The notes beneath the pieces are model-generated. The model saw nothing but the letters and a program-made list of their open reading frames with translations. It had not been told where the DNA came from and did not search any database. From JBGCDD01 sp045105075 (lineage in GTDB: Bacteria > Pseudomonadota > Alphaproteobacteria > Rhodobacterales > Rhodobacteraceae), in assembly GCA_045105075.1 (NCBI GenBank), contig JBGCDD010000227.1, positions 1 to 16,361 of the forward strand: a stretch of DNA of 16,361 bases, read 5' to 3'. Below, in pieces: positions 1 to 7,170 of the stretch. A program made the position numbers and the translations under genes. The first letter of the stretch is position 1; every line of letters begins with the position of its first letter.

Positions 1-1
1 C

Positions 2-1198
2 GAAGCCATCGTCGAAGAACGTGTGGTTGAGCGGATCATCGAACGCCGCCGGAGCTTCTTTCCAGCGCTGATTGGCGGTTTGCTTGCTGCCACCATCGGA
101 TTTCTGGCCGCCCGCACCGAGGTGCTCGATTCCTACCTGCCAGGCTGGTTGCAGCTGCCCAATCTGTCGGAACAGATCGCCGGCGTTGACACCAAAGTCA
201 CCGCGCAATCTGGCGATGTCACACAGCTCAGCGAAACAGTGGCCGCGCTGGATGCCCGCACAGCAGCCATCACCGTGCCGGATATCGCGCCATTGGTCTC
301 TGACGTGTCGGCGCTGTCCGAGCAGGTCGCGCCGCTGGTCACCAGCACCGAAGGCCTGTCGACGCAAGTGTCTGACCTGGACGGCAAAGCCAACGATCTG
401 GACACCAAAGTGTCGGGCATCGCAGACACGTTCAACGCGCTGCAAACCCGGCTGAGCGATCTGGAAAAGCGCCCGATCACCGAAGGTGTGTCGGAAGCCG
501 CGATTGCCGCCTACGAACGTGAAGTCGCAGCCATGCAAGCCGCGATTGCCCAACAACGCGGCGAAGTCGAAGCGCTGATTGAAAAAACCCGCGCCGATGT
601 GCAGGCCATTGCCGACGAAGCCCGCGCGGATGCCCAAGCGTTGCAAGACGATGCCCGCGCCAAGGAAGAAGCCGCGCGCGCTGCCGAAGCCGCTGCCGAG
701 GTCAAGGTTCAGGCCGCTGCCAACAAAGCCCAGGCCGCCCTGTTGCGCGCCGCTTTGGATGAGGGCGCACCCTACGGCGACGTCATCGCGGCGCTGGAAC
801 AAGGCGGCGTCAGCGTGCCCGCCGAACTGGGCGCGACCTCAGACGACGGCGTGGTCACCATGGCGGCTTTGCAAGCGGAGTTTCCCGGCGCAGCCCGTGC
901 CGCGTTGAAATCCGCCCGCAGCGCCGACACCGCCGAGCCGGGCAACGTCACCTCGTTCCTGCAGCGCCAACTTGGCGCCCGGTCGGTTGAACCCCGCGAT
1001 GGCGATGGCGCCGATGCTGTGTTGTCGCGGATCGAAGCGGCTGTGACCTCGGGCCAACTTGGCGCGGCGCTTGACGAAATCACCACACTTCCCGACGCGG
1101 CCAAGGCTGCGCTTGCCACATGGTCAGATCAGGCCCAGACTCGGTTCGATGCGCTTCAGGCCGCCGAATCTCTGGTCCAGTCCCTGAACACAAATTGA
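2..1198 (+). CDS. Mitofilin/Mic60-like inner-membrane protein, 5' partial
   Basis: The reading frame is already open at base 2, so the N-terminus lies outside the window; the GTG at 23 is only the first start-like codon and probably not the true start. Counting from that codon, residues about 12-31 form one hydrophobic membrane anchor preceded by a charged ERIIERRR stretch. Residues about 50-240 are a long Ala/Glu/Lys/Gln-rich coiled coil. The last 90 or so residues (QRQLGARSVEP..., ALDEI..LP, ATWSDQAQTR) resemble the conserved C-terminal mitofilin domain. The arrangement (single N-terminal anchor, coiled coil, C-terminal helical domain) is that of alphaproteobacterial Mic60/COG4223-type proteins, which commonly lie between hemD and a hemY-like gene. 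The stop overlaps the ribosome binding site of the downstream hemY-like gene, so the two are probably co-transcribed. Family assignment is good; a membrane-shaping role here is inferred. Confidence 0.8.
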   Translation, partial: EAIVEERVVERIIERRRSFFPALIGGLLAATIGFLAARTEVLDSYLPGWLQLPNLSEQIAGVDTKVTAQSGDVTQLSETVAALDARTAAITVPDIAPLVSDVSALSEQVAPLVTSTEGLSTQVSDLDGKANDLDTKVSGIADTFNALQTRLSDLEKRPITEGVSEAAIAAYEREVAAMQAAIAQQRGEVEALIEKTRADVQAIADEARADAQALQDDARAKEEAARAAEAAAEVKVQAAANKAQAALLRAALDEGAPYGDVIAALEQGGVSVPAELGATSDDGVVTMAALQAEFPGAARAALKSARSADTAEPGNVTSFLQRQLGARSVEPRDGDGADAVLSRIEAAVTSGQLGAALDEITTLPDAAKAALATWSDQAQTRFDALQAAESLVQSLNTN

Positions 1199-1208
1199 AG
1201 GATCTGCC

Positions 1209-2660
1209 ATGCTCTGGTCACTGATCAAAATCCTGGTTTTCGTTGTCATCATCGCCGCGCTGGCGTTGGCTGCCGGGTATCTGATGGAATCAACCGGTGG
1301 TGTGCAGATCACTGTCGCCGGTACCGAATTCACCCTTGGACCGCTGCAATCGGTGATTGCCGCTGTGGTTCTGGTGTTCGCGGTCTGGATCGGGCTCAAA
1401 CTGCTGTCCCTGCTCTACGCCACGCTGAAATTCCTGAACGGCGACGAAACCGCCCTGTCGCGCTACTTTGACCGCAATCGCGAACGCCGCGGCTTTCAGG
1501 CACTGTCCGAAGGTCTGATGGCGCTGGCGTCTGGTGAGGGTCGCGTGGCGATGGCCAAGGCCGCCAAGGCTGAAAAGTACCTGCAAAATCCGCAGCTTAC
1601 CAACCTGCTGACCGCACAGGCCGCCGAAATGACCGGCGATACCAAAAAGGCCACCGAAACCTACAAGCAGCTGATCACCAGCGATGCGACCCGGTTTGTT
1701 GGTGTGCGCGGCATTCTTAAGCAAAAGCTGGCCGAGGGCGATACTGACACGGCGCGCCAACTGGCCGAAAAAGCCTTTGCCCTGAAACCGCGCCACGAAG
1801 AAACCCAGGACATTTTGTTGAAACTGCAAGCCCAGGCCAGTGATTGGGCCGGCGCGCGGACAACATTGTCTGCCAAACTGAAAGCCGGGAACCTGCCGCG
1901 CGACGTCTATGCCCGCCGCGAAGCCGTCTTGGCCCTGTCGCAATCGCGCGCTGTGGCCGCAGACAGTTCGTCGATCGAACAGCGCGAACAAGCGATCGAA
2001 GCCAACCGCTTGTCGCCTGATCTGGTGCCCGCCGCAGCAATGGCCGCACGGTCCTATATTGAGACCGGCAAAGGCCGCAATGCGGTGCGTGTTCTTAAAA
2101 AGGCCTGGACCGCGCAACCCCACCCGGAATTGGCCGCTGCCTTTGCCGAGATCGAGCCAAGCGAATCGCCCGTCGAGCGGGTGAAACGGTTCGCCGCGCT
2201 GACCAAGATCCACCCCGAGCATCCGGAAACCATGCTGCTGGTGGCCGAGCTGAACATCGTTGCCGAAGACTTCCCCGAAGCGCGCCGTGCGCTGGGCGAT
2301 CTGGCAGAAAAGGCGACCGACGCGCGCGCGCTCACTTTGATGGCTGCAATCGAACGGGGTCAAGGTGCGTCCGACGCCGTGGTTCAGGGCTGGCTTGGCC
2401 GCGCCCTCAGCGCACCACGCGGTCCGCAATGGGTCTGTGACAATTGTCACCACATGCACAACGAATGGGCGCCGGTTTGTGAAAACTGCGAAAGCTTCGA
2501 CACACTCAGCTGGAAAAAGCCAAGCATGTCGGAAATCTCAACCGCGACAGGCGCACAAATGTTGCCGCTGATTGTTGGGGCCGAAATCAAATCAAAGGAT
2601 GACGCGCCAATGTCGTCGACGCCCGATTTAATCGGCACCGAGGCGACGACATCCAATTAG
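1209..2660 (+). CDS. hemY: HemY-type TPR membrane protein with C-terminal zinc-knuckle
   Basis: 483 residues. ATG at 1209 is preceded by GAAGGA (1197-1202), which overlaps the upstream stop. Residues about 4-24 and 45-70 are two membrane helices, matching the HemY N-terminal domain of proteobacterial tetrapyrrole operons. The bulk (about 100-390) is alpha-helical with TPR-like repeats, for example a segment starting LAEGDTDTARQLAEKAFAL and another near EDFPEARRALGDLAEKATDA. At the C-terminus, C410-x2-C413-x10-C424-x2-C427 forms a rubredoxin/zinc-ribbon-like knuckle followed by a low-complexity tail. The exact function of these HemY proteins is unresolved: a role linked to heme synthesis or membrane protein assembly has been proposed. 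It should not be confused with the Bacillus HemY protoporphyrinogen oxidase, to which it is unrelated. The upstream mitofilin-like partner supports a conserved alphaproteobacterial pair. Confidence 0.82.
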   Translation: MLWSLIKILVFVVIIAALALAAGYLMESTGGVQITVAGTEFTLGPLQSVIAAVVLVFAVWIGLKLLSLLYATLKFLNGDETALSRYFDRNRERRGFQALSEGLMALASGEGRVAMAKAAKAEKYLQNPQLTNLLTAQAAEMTGDTKKATETYKQLITSDATRFVGVRGILKQKLAEGDTDTARQLAEKAFALKPRHEETQDILLKLQAQASDWAGARTTLSAKLKAGNLPRDVYARREAVLALSQSRAVAADSSSIEQREQAIEANRLSPDLVPAAAMAARSYIETGKGRNAVRVLKKAWTAQPHPELAAAFAEIEPSESPVERVKRFAALTKIHPEHPETMLLVAELNIVAEDFPEARRALGDLAEKATDARALTLMAAIERGQGASDAVVQGWLGRALSAPRGPQWVCDNCHHMHNEWAPVCENCESFDTLSWKKPSMSEISTATGAQMLPLIVGAEIKSKDDAPMSSTPDLIGTEATTSN

Positions 2661-2699
2661 GCACCAAAAGACGGCACTGAAAAAGCCGCCTGACTCCTC

Positions 2700-2743
2700 T
2701 TGCACCCTCAACAGCGTCGAAAAGTTGATGTTTGGGGGTGCAA
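2700..2743. terminator. Hairpin in the convergent hemY/bchO intergenic region
   Basis: TTGCACCC (2700-2707) pairs perfectly with GGGTGCAA (2736-2743). Inside it, TCAAC (2708-2712) pairs with GTTGA (2724-2728), leaving a 7-nt bulge on the right arm. The hairpin lies between the hemY-like stop (2660) and the bchO stop (2793), where transcripts converge. A short T run (AGTTTTT) follows on the plus strand about 8 nt after the stem, so a bidirectional or hemY-side terminator is reasonable. On the minus strand, bchO transcripts first meet GGCTGTTTTTTCCCAGC (roughly 2766-2782), a second small hairpin-like element. No gene was recognised in 2661-2792. Termination is inferred from position and folding only. 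Confidence 0.5.
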
Positions 2744-2792
2744 ATTGTACAGTTTTTGAAAATGAGCTGGGAAAAAACAGCCAAGATTGGGC

Positions 2793-3662
2793 CTATGTCT
2801 GACCCGTCGTGCTGCCGTCCAGAAAATCAAGAATCAGTTTTGCAATGCGCTCGGGATCTTCCTCATGCGCCAGATGACCCAGATCCGTCAGGTGTTGCAC
2901 CGTTGCGTTCGCCATCAACCGCGCGCTTTGGTCACTGACTGTCGGAGGCACCGCGCGGTCTTTGTCACCGGTCAGAAACAGCGTGCGCGTGTCCATCTGT
3001 CCCAACCGTGACACAAGCCCATCCAGTGACCATTGCGCCATCATCGCCAGCGTCGCATCCACATGCGCGCGATCTGACACAAGACGTTGATACCAAACCA
3101 ATTCTTCATTCGCCAGAATCGACCCGGTCCCGGCAATCAACCTGTTCACACTGGCGGGTTTGCGCATCATGGTCGAAAACAAATCTGCGGTGAACGGAGT
3201 CACGGCCAGCATCTTGGCCATCATCGGAAACAGCCACGACGCCACGCCTTTGAAATTCGACAGCGCCGGATTGATCCCAATCACGGCCTCCACCGGGATC
3301 ATTTCCGCCAGCCGCAACGCCAGCGCACCTCCCGCAGAATGTCCAATGATAGCAGAGACTTGCCAGTTTTGCGCGTCGATCAAGCTCACCATATCTACGG
3401 CCATGGCGTCCAAACCACACCGATGCCGCGCACCCAATTGCGAAAATCCCTGACCCGGCAGATCGAGCGCAATCACATGATGGGTTTGCGCCAACACTGG
3501 AAACAGCGCGCGCCAACTCTGGCTCCCACCCCCCGCGCCGTGCAGCAAAAGCAACGTGTCGCCACGCCCTGCTTCCTGCACATGCCAGCGATGCGGGCGA
3601 TGCGCGATGATCCGGGAAAAGTCGCGCAGCGGCCAGTCTGCGGCATCATCGGGCCAACGCAT
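2793..3662 (-). CDS. bchO: Magnesium-chelatase accessory alpha/beta hydrolase BchO
   Basis: 289 residues, a typical length. BchO is an alpha/beta-hydrolase-fold protein encoded beside bchI and bchD in purple bacteria. It is assumed to assist Mg insertion into protoporphyrin IX, though its chemistry is not established. HGAGGG at residues 41-46 is the oxyanion-hole region. GHSAGG with the nucleophile Ser109 is the nucleophile elbow. LTGDKDRAVPP carries the likely acid, and GHLAHEEDPE near the C-terminus the likely catalytic histidine. ATG at 3662 starts 3 nt after the bchD stop, so it is the last gene of crtA-bchI-bchD-bchO and is probably translationally coupled. The N-terminal MRWPDDAADWPLRDFSR segment resembles other BchO proteins, and flanking bchD makes the assignment firm. 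Confidence 0.93.
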   Translation of the reverse strand: MRWPDDAADWPLRDFSRIIAHRPHRWHVQEAGRGDTLLLLHGAGGGSQSWRALFPVLAQTHHVIALDLPGQGFSQLGARHRCGLDAMAVDMVSLIDAQNWQVSAIIGHSAGGALALRLAEMIPVEAVIGINPALSNFKGVASWLFPMMAKMLAVTPFTADLFSTMMRKPASVNRLIAGTGSILANEELVWYQRLVSDRAHVDATLAMMAQWSLDGLVSRLGQMDTRTLFLTGDKDRAVPPTVSDQSARLMANATVQHLTDLGHLAHEEDPERIAKLILDFLDGSTTGQT

Positions 3663-3665
3663 GGG

Positions 3666-5324
3666 CTAGTTGTCCAGCGCCGAAGACACAGCTTGCGACA
3701 ACCGATGCGCATCTGCACGCGGCAATGGCACGTACGGGCCACCCATCAGATCGCAAAGCGCACGCAGCGCCGGTTCGGGCCGGTTGCCCATGTCGATGAC
3801 CAGCGCATCACAGCGCTGTGCCATGACCGCACGCCCAATCGCTTGTGCATCTTCGGCAGCCTGTTTGCGGTTGGCCTGCCCATCCAGCGCAATGTTGGCG
3901 CGCCCGTCGGTCAACAGCGCAATCGTCGGTGTTAGACCCTGTTGTCGCGCTGTGATCGCCAGTTCCATCGCGGTTTTCAACCCCGCTGCGAGAGGGGTGC
4001 CGCCACCGCCGGGCAAAGCGGCAAGCCGGCGTTTTGTTTGCACAAGCGACCGTGTGGGCGGCAAAAGCACATCCGCTCCGGTGCCGCGAAACGCCACCAA
4101 AGCCACGTGATCGCGCCGCGCGTAGGCTTCGGACAACAGCAATTCAACCGCGCCCTTTGCCTCTGCCAATCGCGACATCGCCGCCGATCCCGACGCATCA
4201 ACTGTGAAAATCAGCAGCCGATCGGACTTTTGTTCATAGCGTTTGACGAAAATATCGGACGGGCGAATGTGAATGGCCGCTGGGCGGCGCGCGGTCTTGG
4301 CGCGAATGGTTTGCCAGGGTGCGGCGGCGCGCAACGTTGCGATCAGATCAATGCGCGCGGTTCCGTCCAACCGACCCGCCCGCGAGGGCAGGGGGCGCCC
4401 GCGCCGATTACCTTTGCGCCGCGCTCCTGATCCCGCACCTTGTCCGGCGCGTTGTGTTTTGCTCGCCAGCTTTTCCAGCAGTCCCGCTGGCAGCGCCGCC
4501 TTGATCGCCTCAAGCAGAATGTCCTGTGGGATCATCATCTCATCGGGCGAATTGTCCTCTCCCGCTGACTCCTGAGCGGGTTCCGGCGGTGTTGGTTCGG
4601 GCTCGGCCTCGGGCTGGGGCAACTGCGTGGCGCGATGTGCCAGGGTGACCTCAACCGCGGCCAGAATATCAGCGTTTTGCACGGTATCACGGCCTTGCCA
4701 CGCGGCATGAGCCCGCGCCGCGCGCAAAGCAAACAGCGCAGCACGCAGGCTTTTGATCCCAAGCGTCGCGCTGAGCGTTGCGATGTCCAGCATCTGTTCT
4801 TGCGAGCTTTGCACTAAGGGAAGTTGCGCCCGCGCTTCGTCCAAGCCATTGGGATCAAACGCACAAACATCGCCCAAACCAATGCCGTCCAGATCCAGCC
4901 AAAACGCCATACGGTCTTGCAAGGCCTCAGGCAGTGCGGTGTCGTCAATGCCTTCGTCCAACGCGATCACGCAAGGTGCGGCGCTGTCCATCCGCTGGGC
5001 CAGTCGCGCGGCCAAATCGGGGCGCAGCCGTTCCGCACCGGGCAGGATCAGGACCGCAGCGCCCTCAAGCACGCCGTTTCGGGTGACAATATCCTGATCG
5101 GCAAGCGTCGCGGCAATGTCGATGCCACCAAACAGATGCTCGTCCGTCGCACTTGGTGGAACGCGCGCGCTGGGACCGGGCAGATGGCGCAAGGCCTCGA
5201 CAAACGCATCCCGTGCTGGACCGCCGCGTGCGCGCAAGCACAAACCACCCAAGCCACTGGGGTCAATGGATAAAAGCCGCCAGACCAGTTGCGCGCGAGC
5301 CCATTGCGTTTGGCCGTCGCTCAC
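3666..5324 (-). CDS. bchD: Magnesium chelatase subunit BchD
   Basis: 552 residues, close to the usual length of about 560. BchD is the D subunit of the ATP-dependent Mg-protoporphyrin IX chelatase (BchH-BchI-BchD), the first committed step to bacteriochlorophyll. The N-terminal third is an AAA+-like domain related to BchI but lacking a recognisable Walker A motif, as is normal for BchD. Residues about 235-265 form a Pro/Glu-rich acidic linker. The C-terminal third is an integrin-I/von Willebrand A domain with the metal-site motif D376-A-S378-G-S380, followed by LLTDGRAN. The start is GTG at 5324, whose GTGA overlaps the bchI stop by 4 nt, a clear sign of translational coupling. The downstream bchO gene begins 3 nt after its stop. 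Confidence 0.96.
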   Translation of the reverse strand: MSDGQTQWARAQLVWRLLSIDPSGLGGLCLRARGGPARDAFVEALRHLPGPSARVPPSATDEHLFGGIDIAATLADQDIVTRNGVLEGAAVLILPGAERLRPDLAARLAQRMDSAAPCVIALDEGIDDTALPEALQDRMAFWLDLDGIGLGDVCAFDPNGLDEARAQLPLVQSSQEQMLDIATLSATLGIKSLRAALFALRAARAHAAWQGRDTVQNADILAAVEVTLAHRATQLPQPEAEPEPTPPEPAQESAGEDNSPDEMMIPQDILLEAIKAALPAGLLEKLASKTQRAGQGAGSGARRKGNRRGRPLPSRAGRLDGTARIDLIATLRAAAPWQTIRAKTARRPAAIHIRPSDIFVKRYEQKSDRLLIFTVDASGSAAMSRLAEAKGAVELLLSEAYARRDHVALVAFRGTGADVLLPPTRSLVQTKRRLAALPGGGGTPLAAGLKTAMELAITARQQGLTPTIALLTDGRANIALDGQANRKQAAEDAQAIGRAVMAQRCDALVIDMGNRPEPALRALCDLMGGPYVPLPRADAHRLSQAVSSALDN

Positions 5325-6325
5325 CCCAGAACGTCCTGTACAACACGTGCGACACGGGTGCCGGACCCGGCCTCGTCCAGCGGATCGCGGCGCAAACGAT
5401 GGCGCAGCGCAGTGGCGGCAGCAGCGCGCACATGCGTGCGGCCCACCACCGTATCATCGCGAAAGGCCGCATAGGCGCGCGCGGCTTTCAGCAGCGTCAG
5501 CTCTCCGCGCAAACCGTCGGCGCCCAGGTTCAGGCACAGCTCGGCGACGTCATGCAGCACGGCATCGGGGGTCTTCAACTCGCGCAGGATTTTGCGTGCG
5601 GCGATGATGCGTTCGCGAATCGCGGCATCTTCGGCCTGCCAACGCAGCATAAACGCCGCGTTGTCGTTCTCATAAGCGTCGCGACGGCGGATCACCTCGA
5701 CCCGTTCTTCCACGTCATTGGGCGAGGCAACATCAACCGACAAGCCAAATCGATCCAGCAGCTGCGGGCGCAATTCGCCCTCTTCTGGATTGCCCGATCC
5801 CACCAGCACAAATCGCGCAGCATGACGGATCGACAACCCGTCACGTTCCACCACGTTTTCACCGGATTGTGCCACATCCAGCAGCAGATCAACGATGTGA
5901 TCCTCCAGCAAGTTAACCTCGTCAATGTAGAGATATCCACGATTGGCACGCGCCAGCAGACCGGGTTGAAATGCCTTTTCGCCGCTTGTTAGAGCCTTTT
6001 CAATGTCCAAGGCTCCGGTCACACGGTCTTCGGTGGCGCCCAGCGGCAGGTCGATCACGGGGGTCGGGATTTTAACCACGCTTTTGGATGACACATCAGC
6101 CCACTCTGGGCAATCGGACGCGCGTTCTGATTGTACCGGGCAGCCTTTGACCGCCTTGATGGGCGGCAACAACGCGGCGAGCGCACGCACGGCGGTGGAT
6201 TTGCCGGTGCCCCGATCGCCAAACACCAAAACACCGCCGATCGAAGGATCAATCGCGGTCAGGATCATGGCTTGTTTCATGTCGTCCTGCCCAACGATGG
6301 CGGAAAACGGAAAAGGCTGTTTCAT
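5321..6325 (-). CDS. bchI: Magnesium chelatase ATPase subunit BchI
   Basis: 334 residues, full length for the family. It is the AAA+ ATPase subunit that forms a ring with BchD and drives Mg2+ insertion into protoporphyrin IX by BchH. Visible motifs are Walker A GDRGTGKST at 36-44, Walker B around YLYIDE at 131-136, and the sensor-1 region LVGSGNPEEGELRPQLLDRFGL. The extended insert with CPEWAD and the LPLGATEDRVTGALD block is characteristic of chelatase I subunits. ATG at 6325 overlaps the crtA stop in an ATGA, and its own TGA overlaps the bchD GTG, so crtA-bchI-bchD read as a continuous coupled operon. Confidence 0.97.
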   Translation of the reverse strand: MKQPFPFSAIVGQDDMKQAMILTAIDPSIGGVLVFGDRGTGKSTAVRALAALLPPIKAVKGCPVQSERASDCPEWADVSSKSVVKIPTPVIDLPLGATEDRVTGALDIEKALTSGEKAFQPGLLARANRGYLYIDEVNLLEDHIVDLLLDVAQSGENVVERDGLSIRHAARFVLVGSGNPEEGELRPQLLDRFGLSVDVASPNDVEERVEVIRRRDAYENDNAAFMLRWQAEDAAIRERIIAARKILRELKTPDAVLHDVAELCLNLGADGLRGELTLLKAARAYAAFRDDTVVGRTHVRAAAATALRHRLRRDPLDEAGSGTRVARVVQDVLG

Positions 6326-7026
6326 AGGCTATCCTGTGACATCAAAGGCGAGACACCGTTCCAGGTGCCCAGATCAGAATGCACCGCGAACCGGGCATAA
6401 AGCTCTTCGCGGAACCAGTTTTCACGCCGCACGGCGCGGATCGCACTGGCATGGTGCCCGGTGCGGGCGAAATTGGCCATCTTTTCGGCATCGGGCCAGA
6501 CCGAAAACGTGACCTGATGCAGCCACGGAACCTCGCCAATGCCGATCTTGAACATGACATTGGGGTCGCGCCCGATCACATCAGAGATACGCGGCACCCG
6601 ACGCCAAAAGCGCGCCAAAGTCGCGGGGCGAATCGTGGCCCGGGTCAGCGCCGCCAGCGGGCCGTTTTCCGGCGCATCACTGGGGGCAAACGGCGTCTGT
6701 CCCGACCAATCGCCGCGCGCCGATGTTGGGGTAAGGAACACGGTCCAATCCTCGGTTGCGCGGTTGCGATAGCGGGCATAGATCGGTGCATTGGCCACCC
6801 GTTCCCGGGCGGTTTCGGCATCGGGCCACGTGGCCAGAATCGCGTAAACAGCGGTGTTTGGAATGGGTGTGAACCCTTCGCCCGACCCCGATCCGCACAG
6901 TTTCCAAAAGCCGATATCAGCCACCCGTGGCATGGCCAAACGCGCCAATCCCATCATGCCAAACGCCCAGACCCGCGCTGGCACATGCGCAAAGCGAAAG
7001 AACGAAAGGCTGACGGCCTGCGCCAC
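6322..7026 (-). CDS. crtA: Spheroidene monooxygenase CrtA
   Basis: 234 residues from the chosen start. CrtA uses O2 to add a keto group to spheroidene, giving spheroidenone, the main carotenoid of aerobically grown relatives. The sequence AQAVSLSFFRFAHVPARVWAFGMMG at the N-terminus and the C-terminal block with VTFSVWPDAEKMANFARTGHH and WFREELYARF are typical of the family. The frame is open to a GTG at 7062, but the GTG at 7026 has an excellent GGAGAG ribosome binding site (7033-7038) 6 nt upstream, and family N-termini begin near this point. Starting at 7062 would also put coding sequence over the PpsR palindrome at 7044-7061. It heads the crtA-bchIDO operon, divergent from crtI. Confidence 0.93.
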   Translation of the reverse strand: MAQAVSLSFFRFAHVPARVWAFGMMGLARLAMPRVADIGFWKLCGSGSGEGFTPIPNTAVYAILATWPDAETARERVANAPIYARYRNRATEDWTVFLTPTSARGDWSGQTPFAPSDAPENGPLAALTRATIRPATLARFWRRVPRISDVIGRDPNVMFKIGIGEVPWLHQVTFSVWPDAEKMANFARTGHHASAIRAVRRENWFREELYARFAVHSDLGTWNGVSPLMSQDSL

Positions 7027-7043
7027 GATGGACTCTCCAAATC

Positions 7044-7061
7044 TGTCAACTAAGTCTGACA
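7044..7061. promoter_or_regulatory. PpsR/CrtJ palindrome upstream of crtA
   Basis: TGTCAACTAAGTCTGACA fits TGT-N12-ACA exactly, including the extended TGTC/GACA halves. This is the known binding consensus of PpsR/CrtJ, the oxygen/light-responsive repressor of photosynthesis genes. It lies 18 bp upstream of the chosen crtA start (GTG at 7026), where a repressor would block transcription or early elongation. Confidence 0.85.
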
Positions 7062-7135
7062 CATGATTCCTGGTTTGGGAAGCAGCAGGTCGAAAATTCC
7101 AAGAAATATTGTTTGATCACAAGTGGAAATCAGAG

Positions 7136-7164
7136 TTGTCAGGTTTAGTTTACGCTTCTATCAT
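7136..7164 (+). promoter_or_regulatory. Candidate sigma-70 promoter of crtI
   Basis: TTGTCA (7136-7141, 5 of 6 against TTGACA) and TATCAT (7159-7164, 5 of 6 against TATAAT) are separated by exactly 17 bp. Transcription would begin about 7 nt after the -10, essentially at the ATG at 7171, so the mRNA may be leaderless. The -35 is covered by the degenerate PpsR site. Predicted by eye from spacing and hexamers. Confidence 0.5.
7137..7154. promoter_or_regulatory. Degenerate PpsR/CrtJ site upstream of crtI
   Basis: TGTCAGGTTTAGTTTACG keeps a full left half (TGTC) and the 12-bp spacing, but ends ACG instead of ACA. It lies 75 bp from the perfect crtA-side site and overlaps the candidate crtI -35 hexamer. 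Paired sites, one per gene, are known in the crtA-crtI region of Rhodobacter. The mismatch makes this a weaker, cooperativity-dependent candidate. Confidence 0.55.
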
Positions 7165-7170
7165 CATGGC

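Noticed and set aside
1290..2459. 389-residue open frame antisense to the hemY-like gene
   Set aside because: It is a low-information shadow of a clear coding sequence, without a ribosome binding site or known motifs.
2671..2689. Small hairpin CGGC...GCCG after hemY
   Set aside because: Only 4 bp of stem with no T run behind it; the stronger hairpin at 2700-2743 is a better candidate.
3087..3935. 282-residue plus-strand frame opposite bchO/bchD
   Set aside because: It is rich in Arg, His and Gln, as shadows usually are, and spans two well-supported minus-strand genes.
7108..7125. Possible FNR box or IHF site near TTGTTTGATCACAAG
   Set aside because: TTGAT is present, but the second half (ATCAA after 4 nt) is missing, and the IHF consensus fits only partly.
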